Assembly: GCA_937873205.1 (NCBI GenBank)
Contig: CALMVO010000116.1
Coordinates: 1-40,401, forward strand
Origin: an uncultured Acetobacteraceae bacterium
GTDB lineage: Bacteria; Pseudomonadota; Alphaproteobacteria; Acetobacterales; Acetobacteraceae
Reading direction: 5' to 3'
DNA length: 40,401 nt
The notes below the pieces were generated by a model. The model was not told the DNA's origin, made no database searches, and worked only from the letters and a program-made list of their open reading frames with translations. Position numbers and translations under genes: made by a program. How positions within the stretch are numbered: the stretch's first letter is position 1; each line of letters starts with the position of its first letter. Shown one piece after another: positions 30,808-38,206 of this stretch.

Positions 30808-30941
30808 TGTCTCACACCACGACCCACGCGAAGGACGGTGCTATCCCCGTCTCGACCATGAACATCCCCATGCCCGCGGGCGCAAAGCCGCCTCCGCCGG
30901 CACCGTCTTCGAGCGCGTCCGCAGCGCCGCCAAAGAAGTAG
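30807..30941 (+). CDS. Pro/Ala-rich 44-aa peptide
   Basis: The ATG shares one base with the TAA of the SLATT-like gene (TAATG). The peptide starts MSHTTTHAKDGAIPVSTMN and ends in a Pro/Ser/Ala-rich tail with KK. It is probably co-translated with the membrane protein. No function can be read from it. Confidence 0.5.
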   Translation: MSHTTTHAKDGAIPVSTMNIPMPAGAKPPPPAPSSSASAAPPKK

Positions 30942-31044
30942 GTTCCCGCTCCACGGCTTGGGCCGCGCCGGGCTTGCAAGACCTCCGCGAGGGGGCCGGC
31001 TCCGACGACTAGGCGATGACAAGCCCGTCGGCGCCGCAAGAAAT

Positions 31045-31067
31045 CCCGCCCTCACCGGCGGGGTTTT
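31045..31067 (+). terminator. Intrinsic terminator closing the plus-strand 28-31 kb genes
   Basis: CCCGCC-CTCACC-GGCGGG is a perfect 6-bp GC stem with a 6-base loop, followed by GTTTT. Read on the minus strand the stem is followed by ATTTCTT, so it could also stop transcription coming from the HNH gene. Confidence 0.75.
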
Positions 31068-31084
31068 GTCGTTCCTGGGAGAAC

Positions 31085-31102
31085 ACTATGATGAGTCATA
31101 GT
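31085..31102. terminator. Second hairpin between convergent transcripts
   Basis: ACTATGA-TGAG-TCATAGT is a perfect 7-bp stem with a 4-base loop, 8 bases beyond the HNH gene stop. It lacks a T-run and may assist the neighbouring terminator. Confidence 0.4.
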
Positions 31103-31109
31103 TCTGGGG

Positions 31110-31928
31110 TCAGAAGACCAGCCGGCCCCCATATTCGTCCGTTGGTAGCGGCTCCTGCCCAAGACCCGCGCGATACTCGTTAAGGCCCGCCAGCCCCCTG
31201 CGCGACAGCGCCGAGATCTGGAAAATCAGCTGCGGGCTGAACTCGACTACGGCATACAGGACGCCCAGGCTGCTGCTCGCGTTGAAGCGGTAGTTGAATT
31301 GGTCCGATAGCGGCTGCTTGGCTCGAAACAGCTCCGCGCCCATGGGCGCAAACTTGAGGATCTCCTGCAGAACCTGGAACGACATCCCGTCGGCGATGCT
31401 GTACCGGCGGGCATAGATCACGCCATCGAACCGCTCGCCGACCTCTCGATAGAACAGCGCCTTTGCCAGCTTGCGGCTAAACCGGTCGAGCACGTCGCAG
31501 GTCAGCGGTCCGAATGACATCCCGCCCCATCCTGCCCGACGCAAGATGTCCCCACGCTTGCCAAGGTTCTCCCGTAGCTGCCGCCGTATCTGGTTGCGTG
31601 ATAGGGGGATCCAGTCCTCCACGATATGCGGCTGGCTGTTCCTGAGCCCCTGCGCCTGCTTCTGGAACTCTGCCTCCTCGAGCTCGGTGCCGCGGCCACT
31701 ATCTCTGATCCGGGCCACGACCGATATGACCTGCTCATCTAGCCGACCTTCTTCATTACAGGGCGCGCAGCAGGAGAATTCATAGGTTTCCGGCCATGCC
31801 CATCCGCGGAAGATAGCGCGTGGCGGGCAGTGATCGGTGGTGGTAGCAGGGGCGCCGCAGTAGATGCACCACGGGTTCTCCGCGAGCACCTGTGCACGAC
31901 TTCGCTGGCGGTTCTTTCCTTCTCCCAC
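31110..31928 (-). CDS. HNH-endonuclease-like protein
   Basis: A protein of about 272 aa. The zinc and catalytic region reads WCIYCGAPATTTDHCPPRAI, then FSCCAPCNEEG: two CxxC pairs around a DHxxP centre, as in HNH/McrA-type nucleases (and some restriction or recombination nucleases). The long C-terminal part is helical with FSPQLIFQISALSRRGLAGL at the end. Start GTG 31928 is 7 bases after the DUF2167 stop; another GTG at 31961 overlaps that gene. It is the last gene of the minus-strand phage-like block. Whether it cuts DNA is untested. Confidence 0.65.
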   Translation of the reverse strand: MGEGKNRQRSRAQVLAENPWCIYCGAPATTTDHCPPRAIFRGWAWPETYEFSCCAPCNEEGRLDEQVISVVARIRDSGRGTELEEAEFQKQAQGLRNSQPHIVEDWIPLSRNQIRRQLRENLGKRGDILRRAGWGGMSFGPLTCDVLDRFSRKLAKALFYREVGERFDGVIYARRYSIADGMSFQVLQEILKFAPMGAELFRAKQPLSDQFNYRFNASSSLGVLYAVVEFSPQLIFQISALSRRGLAGLNEYRAGLGQEPLPTDEYGGRLVF

Positions 31929-31935
31929 TACACGC

Positions 31936-32829
31936 TCACGCTTCCGGTACACCTCCGGCACTTGACGCAGCGGATGTTTTCGTTGGCTTCTTTCTCCGCA
32001 CCTTCCGCCAAAGCCATACGAAGGGCAGTACCGCCAGCCACACAAGCTTCTTGGCAAATACTGCTAAGCCTACTAAGGCGCCCACCTTGACCAGCTTCAC
32101 ACCCAGCACGCCAGCGACGAGGCCAGCGATCCCGTAGGTGGCGGCGTGGTCGGTGCTCGGCACGTAGTCGCCGTATGTCGCGCCTGGTACGAACTGGTGG
32201 GCGTTGGCGACCAGAAGCAATTCGGCCATCGCATCGGCCGGCGCTGCGGTGTTGTCAATGAGAACGATACGCTCGAAACCATAGCGCCCGAGCTTCAATA
32301 CGGCAGCGTTGAAGATGCGGCCGCCACCATCCCTTGTGCCGTTAAAGGACCACAGCACTGCGTGGGTATCACGGTTGTAAGTCGGCGCCTGCTCCCACCC
32401 CAAAACGTGCAGCGCCGGCATCCTGGCGGCGGCTCTTTTCTGGTTTCCAACTTCAGTTGCAGCCTTGATCTGCTGAATCATCTCGTCAGGGTGGACGTTG
32501 GACCAGTCGCCACCATTGATGAAGCCTGACGGTTGATACGAATAGACGACCTCTGCTCCCGTCTTCGTATTGACGGCATCGGCTTCAATCAAAGGATCAT
32601 CATCGGCATCCCCAATAACTCGCATCTGCTGTGCCGATACTCCGGTTACAGCGACAAAATCCGGCATAAGGCCAATCTGCGAATGAGAGGAGTTCAGAGC
32701 TAGACCGTTGACCGGCTGCCAGGGCAACGCCCGTATTTCTGCCAAAGCTTGCTGCGACAGTTCCGCCCGCGCCAGGGTAGGCACCAAACACGTGAGGCAC
32801 CCCGCCGCTAGAACCCTCACCAGCAACAC
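31936..32829 (-). CDS. DUF2167 membrane protein
   Basis: A 297-aa protein: signal peptide (LAAGCLTCLVPTLARA-E), an extracytoplasmic domain typical of DUF2167 (VLGWEQAPTYNRDTHAVLWS, VLKLGRYGFERIVLIDNTAA, VPGATYGDYVPSTDHAATYG), then a C-terminal hydrophobic segment (IAGLVAGVLGVKLVKVGALV, LVWLAVLPFVWLW) and a Lys/Arg-rich tail. Proteins of this family are envelope-anchored with unknown activity. It lies 134 bp after the polyvalent protein and 7 bp before the HNH gene, so co-transcription is likely. Confidence 0.8.
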   Translation of the reverse strand: MLLVRVLAAGCLTCLVPTLARAELSQQALAEIRALPWQPVNGLALNSSHSQIGLMPDFVAVTGVSAQQMRVIGDADDDPLIEADAVNTKTGAEVVYSYQPSGFINGGDWSNVHPDEMIQQIKAATEVGNQKRAAARMPALHVLGWEQAPTYNRDTHAVLWSFNGTRDGGGRIFNAAVLKLGRYGFERIVLIDNTAAPADAMAELLLVANAHQFVPGATYGDYVPSTDHAATYGIAGLVAGVLGVKLVKVGALVGLAVFAKKLVWLAVLPFVWLWRKVRRKKPTKTSAASSAGGVPEA

Positions 32830-32963
32830 ACCACAACCCCTGACACCTGTATATCGGGATCGTAACTATAGCCTGCCGCTGATAGAGGCGAGTCCTTTCT
32901 TACCCATCAATTTGCCCTCTGTGTCGGACCCGCTGCCTGCGTCGCCTGCACTACCGCAAGCCC

Positions 32964-35900
32964 CTACAGCGCCGCCAGCTGGTTCAGCCGCCCCATCGGC
33001 GCATTCGAGCCTAGCCGCGTGCCGGACGGCGCCGGCTGCGTCTTCTGCCCTGACGTGCTGGACTGACCCGCCACAGCCGCCTGCGCCGCCTTCATCACCC
33101 CGATGCGACCGAGCTGCGTCGCCAGCGTCCCGCCGATCGACTTCTCGTTCTTCGGACCGATCCGCGCCAGCAGGACGTTCATCAGCCCAGGATTCAGCAT
33201 CGCCTCGGTCACAAGGTCGTCCACCTTCTCGATGTGCGCGGCCTTCATGCCGTGGACGATGCTGTGCATCGAGCTCGCCAGCGTCTTCGAGATGTAGGCG
33301 CCGGCCGCGGCTCCCTCGACGCCCCCGAGCTTGTAGCCAACGCCACCGCCGATCGCGCCGATGACGTGTTCTCCCAGGTGCCCGACCAAGTTCCCCAACA
33401 GGCTGTGCCCACCGTGCGCCTTGCCGGCCGCTGCCTTGGCCCCGTCAGCCGAGACGCCCATCGTCTGCAGCGCGTCGGCGATGTGCTGGAACGAAGCCAT
33501 TTCATTCGGCGAGAACAGATGTCGGAGCGCGGTGCCGTTGTCCCTGACGAACCGCTGCATGGCGGCGGCCTGGACCTTCCGCTCCCCGTTCGGTCCGGCC
33601 AAGGACTGCGATAGCAGCCGCTTTTGGATGTGCTCCACTACCGCCCGCTTGAGGCCATCCCGGGCGGCCGGATCATTGGCCGTCAGATCCGCCAGGGACT
33701 TCATGTCCCCCGCCCGGTTCGGCGAGGCCAGCACCTGCCCGACGCGGTCCGCAGGCTCCCCACCGCCGAGGAAGAACCGAGCCGCACTGGTCTGGTAGGA
33801 CTTCACCGCCCCGACATGGGCGGCCGAGGCGGCATCCACAGCATCCTGCGCGCCAGCAATGGTCCGGAACTTCGCCGCCAGCCCCGGCACCGCGGACAGC
33901 GCCGGCCCGTATGCCTGCACGAACCGATCATGCGCGCCGCGGTCGACCTCGCCGCCCTTGATGACCTTCGACTGGTAGAGGTGCGACATCACGTCCGACA
34001 CCGCATCGTGCGCCTTGGCCGTGTTCCCGGCACTGGTTAGCATCGCTGCGACCCGCTCCCGACCAGCCGCACTAGGTCGCACCGCCTGCATGGCGACGTC
34101 GCTATCCGACCATCCGGGCTTAAGGGGATGAGCCGCATCGAGCGCCTGGCGCTGAGCCTGGAGGGCGTCGAGCTCGCGGCTGGCACCGGCGGCCGTTGCG
34201 AACCGCTTGCCCACCGCCGGCGCGGCCTTGGTCAAGACATCGAACGCCTCCCGGTGCTGCGCCTGCCACTGCGCGAACTTGGTCGGATCGACCGTCCCGT
34301 CATCCCGGCCGGCCGCGCGCCGGAGGCTGAACGCCACGTACTGGCTCAGATGCTCGGGGTCGATCCCGGCGCGCACCGCCGCCTGTACCCGCTCCGCAGC
34401 CTTGGGACCGCCGGAGAATAGCTGCGCCGGCACCTGGCTGTCGGCGAGCTTGAACCCGCCGCGTCCGCCGAGGCGATCCTCGAGGACGGACCCCACGCCG
34501 GGCGCCCGGGCAAAGGTCTCCTTGTTCTCGCGATAGCCGGCATTGGCGGTCCGCAGCTGCGCAGCGTCGGCGGCCGTGAAGTTAGGCGTTAGCGCGGGGG
34601 CTTCGGCACCAGGGAGAGCGTCGGCCGGGTAGCGGGCTCGGCCGAGGCGGTTGCCGCTGCCTCCGCTTCCGCCTGATGACGCTTGCCATCCCGCACCAGG
34701 GACAGGTTGCCGCTCTGCACCCCGGCCCGCACCATTCCCTGGCCCAACAGGTGCATCCGGAGCAAATGCCCTCGTTTCTGCTCCGCCTGCTCGTCCATAT
34801 CGTGCCCCTGCTTCCGCGAGGATCTGATCCGATCCCAGGTTCTCACCAAACAACCGCGCCTCGGTCGACTGCTCGGCCGCCACGCGCGCATAGTGCCGAA
34901 GCGTCTCGGCCATCTCGCTCGCGCTGGCTCGCCCCGATAGATTGGGACCATAGGCAGCATGTAGCAGCCCCACCGCTTCGGGCGACATCCGCGAGAATGC
35001 GTCGCCCTGCTGTATCACGTCCCCCAGCGGAATGCGCTGGTCCCGCGCCACCCGCAGCGCCGCTAGAGCCTGGCTGACGTGCGGCGCCAGATCGACGCTC
35101 GGGTCCACCTCGCCGCGCTCGATCCCCATGCGCAGCCGGGCCATGTCCGGCGCCGCCTGTTCCAACGCCGACGCCAGAACCCGCGTCTTAGGGTCGCCCG
35201 TCTCGGCCAGGGCATCGGTCAGGCTCCGATCACCATAGGCGCGCGCCACCAGCGCGTTCCGCATCCGCTGCGCGCCGTCGCGGGACAACTGCCCGTCTGC
35301 CGTGGCGAAGGCGCCCTGTTCCTGCGGTGAAACTACCTGGCGCGCGAACGACCTGACCATGTCCCGGTTCGCCGGCTCGGCCACGTCGCCGCCGGCGTGC
35401 TGGTCGAGCAGACCCGGGGTGATCCGCTGCGCATCCGTCCGGGCCACCTCACCAGCGGATGGCGTCAGCACGCTCGACCCGTTCGCCTCACGGGTGAAGG
35501 CGACCCGCTGTTCAGGCGTCATGGCGCTGGTGCGCCGACGGATCAGCACGGGCTGCGGGATGCCGGTGGTGTCGTGCCCCTGCGACGTCAGGAACTGCCG
35601 ATATCCTGCGGCCTGCTGGCCGTTCTGCGCATAGGCCCGGCGGATGGCGATGGTGCGTGCGTTGCCCGACTCCACAACGTTGTCGGGGCCGACGATCGGC
35701 GCCCCGTCCGCGGCCGCGGTGCTGGCCCCCAACCGCTCCGGCTGGAGCCGGTTCGCCATGCTGGTGATCTGGGCTTGGCTTGCCGCCCGATCGCGGTCCC
35801 GCGGTTGGAGCTGCGCCGGATAAGCCGGGTTGGGCGTCACATCGTTCGTGTGCGAGGTCACGAGATCGGGTGCGTTCGCCACCTCGTAGCGCACGCCGAC

Positions 35901-38105
35901 TTGGCCGCCGGACGGGGTGTAAACGGTGGTGCCAACGCCCGGCGTCGCGGTGGCGGTTCCGGTCGCCGGCGCGGCTTTTGAAGCCGGATCGGCCGCGTTC
36001 TCAATCGCTGCCGCCTTGCTGTCCGTCACCCCGTCGAGCAGCTGCCCGATCCGGCGCACCGCCTGCGGGTCGCCGCCCGGACCGCGCTGGTTGGCCTGGA
36101 TCGTCTTCGCGGCAGACTCCAGAGCCTGGAGTTCGCCCAGCGTCTGCACCTGCGGGTAGCTCTGCACCAAGGCATGGAGCCGCGCTTCGTCGGCGCCCAT
36201 CGGGATCGCGCTGGCAGGCATGGTGCTGGTGATCTGAGACGACGCAGCCTTGAGCGGGCCGACGTCCAGGGCCTTCGTGCCCTCGACGGCAAGCTGCTGG
36301 TAGATCGCCTGGGTAGGCGCGAGGTGCGCGGCCTGCGCGTCCTGCAGCTGCTGGCGGAACTGGCTGCCATAGTCCTGCATCGCCGTGGCCGGCCCATCCG
36401 GTCCGACCGGGACCTGGCCGCCTAGCGCCGCCGTCGCATCCTGCGCACCCTGCTGGGCCGCCTGCACCTGCGCGTCAGCCTGCTGGATAGCGGGCGCGCG
36501 AGCTTGATCGACTTGGCCGCGTAGGGTGGCGCCCGCCTGCTCGGGCGTCGCATCGGTGGTCGCCGGGAGCGCCGACACCGCCGCATCCCGCCCAGCTTGC
36601 GCGCCCGCCACGCCAGCTTGTCCGGTCTGATCGATCGTTCCGAGCTGCGCCTGCACGGCAGGCGTTACCGCATCGCTGGAGGCCGCCGCTGGTGCGGTGC
36701 TGTCGATCGCGCCGACGATCGCGCTGTTCTGCTGGTTCGCCCTGTCCTGGAACGGCTGGGGCGCACCTGCGCGTTGGGCCTGCTCGAGCGCCATTTGCCC
36801 GGGATCAGCCGTCACCTGCGCGCTGGTCGGCTGGAACCCCGGCACCGGCGCCGGTGTCGCGAGATGCTGGCCCAAGGCGGCCTGCGCAGCCGGGAGGTCC
36901 GTCGTGTTGGCCTTCAGGGCCTGCGCTGCGGCCGTGGCCTGGCCTTCCGTCACCGGAGCCGAGACCGCAGCACCGGTCGCATCGGTCAGGGGTGCCTGCG
37001 ATCCCCTGCCGACCCCTTGATAGACCGCGCGTCCGAGCTGCATGACCGGGCGCGCGGCCATCAACGCCGCGGTGCCACCAGCGCCGAGGGCGCCACCGAC
37101 AACCGCTCCCGTCTCCGCACCCTTGAGATGATCCCAAAACCCGCCATCCGCGTCGGCTCCGCCCGCAGCCGCACCCACAGCAGCGTTGGTCGCGGCACCC
37201 TTGACGATCGGCGATAGGACCGACGCGCCGCCCGGGAGCCGTGCCAGTGCGTTCTCCACCACACCGCCAACAGCATCGGTGACGGGTGCGGCGATCCCAT
37301 AGAGCTTGTTCAGCCCGGTCGCAGCCCCGAAGGCTTCGGGTAGGCCCGCGACGCTACCGGTCACCAGCCCAGCGGCGCCGAGCATATGCCCTGGGATCGT
37401 GGCGCCGTAGCTCTCGCCAGCATCGCGCGCACGTTCCGCAGCCAGATTGTCGGCATACCGTCCGGCAAGGGTCGGCGCCGCGCTACCGTCTGCGGTGAAG
37501 GGTTGCAGGAGCGCATAGCTGCCGGCCGCCACCTTATCGCCCAGCCCAAAAGTGGCATCTTGAATGGCGGTGTGGATCACGTCCGACAGGTAGCTGGTCT
37601 TAGCAGGCTGGACGTTCGGGTTCGCGGCGGGCGTTGTCGGAGCCGAGGCCGTAACCGGCACCGGGCTCATCCCCAGCGCGGCCGGATCGAGCGTTGATGT
37701 GGCAGGTGATGCGCCCGCCGCACCCACTGGTGTCATGCCGAGGGCGGCCGGGTCAAACGATGGAGCGCCCCCTGTCGACGGTGGTGCATCTAGCGTGAAA
37801 CCAGATGGCAATTTGGCGGCGGCGGCTGCCGCTGGTGCTGCATCGACCGTGAAGCCGGAAGGCAACTGAGGCGAAGGCAGCGCGCCCGGCAGGGCTATCC
37901 GTGACGCAGGGCCACCAGCAGCCGAGGTCGGAACGTCATCTATTGATGGCTGCGGAACGGATTTTCTTTCGAAAGGAAGCGGGGGCGCTGGTGTGGCGAT
38001 CGGCGCATTTTGCCACCAGCTGTCATCCTGAGGAGCGGCAGGCGGGACGGAAACTGCTGCGGGTGCGACGATGGGGGAGGCATCCCACCAGTTTGAGTTA
38101 GGCAT
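32964..38105 (-). CDS. Phage-type large polyvalent / ejection-like protein with ParB-DdrB domain
   Basis: A 1713-aa protein. The N-terminus has imperfect repeats: WWDASP/WWQNAP, LPSGFTVDA/LPSGFTLDA and DPAALGMTP/DPAALGMSP, as in structural or injected phage proteins. A hydrophobic Gly/Ala-rich region spans about 230-350, followed by a long Ala/Gln-rich helix section (about 380-580). At about 790-900, GPDNVVESGNARTIAIRRAY and TPEQRVAFTREANGSSVLTP match the DdrB-like ParB fold of polyvalent proteins. The C-terminal third is helical and ends with a Gly-rich membrane-like patch (GEHVIGAIGGGVGYKLGG). Such proteins enter the recipient with DNA. No capsid or tail-tube genes accompany it here. Confidence 0.75.
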   Translation of the reverse strand: MPNSNWWDASPIVAPAAVSVPPAAPQDDSWWQNAPIATPAPPLPFERKSVPQPSIDDVPTSAAGGPASRIALPGALPSPQLPSGFTVDAAPAAAAAAKLPSGFTLDAPPSTGGAPSFDPAALGMTPVGAAGASPATSTLDPAALGMSPVPVTASAPTTPAANPNVQPAKTSYLSDVIHTAIQDATFGLGDKVAAGSYALLQPFTADGSAAPTLAGRYADNLAAERARDAGESYGATIPGHMLGAAGLVTGSVAGLPEAFGAATGLNKLYGIAAPVTDAVGGVVENALARLPGGASVLSPIVKGAATNAAVGAAAGGADADGGFWDHLKGAETGAVVGGALGAGGTAALMAARPVMQLGRAVYQGVGRGSQAPLTDATGAAVSAPVTEGQATAAAQALKANTTDLPAAQAALGQHLATPAPVPGFQPTSAQVTADPGQMALEQAQRAGAPQPFQDRANQQNSAIVGAIDSTAPAAASSDAVTPAVQAQLGTIDQTGQAGVAGAQAGRDAAVSALPATTDATPEQAGATLRGQVDQARAPAIQQADAQVQAAQQGAQDATAALGGQVPVGPDGPATAMQDYGSQFRQQLQDAQAAHLAPTQAIYQQLAVEGTKALDVGPLKAASSQITSTMPASAIPMGADEARLHALVQSYPQVQTLGELQALESAAKTIQANQRGPGGDPQAVRRIGQLLDGVTDSKAAAIENAADPASKAAPATGTATATPGVGTTVYTPSGGQVGVRYEVANAPDLVTSHTNDVTPNPAYPAQLQPRDRDRAASQAQITSMANRLQPERLGASTAAADGAPIVGPDNVVESGNARTIAIRRAYAQNGQQAAGYRQFLTSQGHDTTGIPQPVLIRRRTSAMTPEQRVAFTREANGSSVLTPSAGEVARTDAQRITPGLLDQHAGGDVAEPANRDMVRSFARQVVSPQEQGAFATADGQLSRDGAQRMRNALVARAYGDRSLTDALAETGDPKTRVLASALEQAAPDMARLRMGIERGEVDPSVDLAPHVSQALAALRVARDQRIPLGDVIQQGDAFSRMSPEAVGLLHAAYGPNLSGRASASEMAETLRHYARVAAEQSTEARLFGENLGSDQILAEAGARYGRAGGAETRAFAPDAPVGPGNGAGRGAERQPVPGAGWQASSGGSGGSGNRLGRARYPADALPGAEAPALTPNFTAADAAQLRTANAGYRENKETFARAPGVGSVLEDRLGGRGGFKLADSQVPAQLFSGGPKAAERVQAAVRAGIDPEHLSQYVAFSLRRAAGRDDGTVDPTKFAQWQAQHREAFDVLTKAAPAVGKRFATAAGASRELDALQAQRQALDAAHPLKPGWSDSDVAMQAVRPSAAGRERVAAMLTSAGNTAKAHDAVSDVMSHLYQSKVIKGGEVDRGAHDRFVQAYGPALSAVPGLAAKFRTIAGAQDAVDAASAAHVGAVKSYQTSAARFFLGGGEPADRVGQVLASPNRAGDMKSLADLTANDPAARDGLKRAVVEHIQKRLLSQSLAGPNGERKVQAAAMQRFVRDNGTALRHLFSPNEMASFQHIADALQTMGVSADGAKAAAGKAHGGHSLLGNLVGHLGEHVIGAIGGGVGYKLGGVEGAAAGAYISKTLASSMHSIVHGMKAAHIEKVDDLVTEAMLNPGLMNVLLARIGPKNEKSIGGTLATQLGRIGVMKAAQAAVAGQSSTSGQKTQPAPSGTRLGSNAPMGRLNQLAAL
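34589..34798 (-). CDS. Candidate overlapping 69-aa gene inside the polyvalent protein
   Basis: In a different minus-strand frame, ATG 34798 to TAA 34589 encodes a coherent helical peptide (MDEQAEQKRGHLLRMHLLGQ, MVRAGVQSGNLSLVRDGKRH). By hand count about 84% of its codons end in G or C, as expected for this plasmid, while the long gene's own frame has roughly 37% over the first 46 codons of the same stretch. GGGG stands before its ATG. It may be a true overprinted gene, or the long frame may contain two compensating indels here. Confidence 0.45.
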   Translation of the reverse strand: MDEQAEQKRGHLLRMHLLGQGMVRAGVQSGNLSLVRDGKRHQAEAEAAATASAEPATRPTLSLVPKPPR

Positions 38106-38206
38106 CAGATCCTCCCTTGCAAGCTATGCGGGTTAGCGCTGAGCCTAACCGGGCTGACAAGCCATCGGTGCTTGCTGCAGTGGTCCGCAAGATCATTGGC
38201 GTGCTG

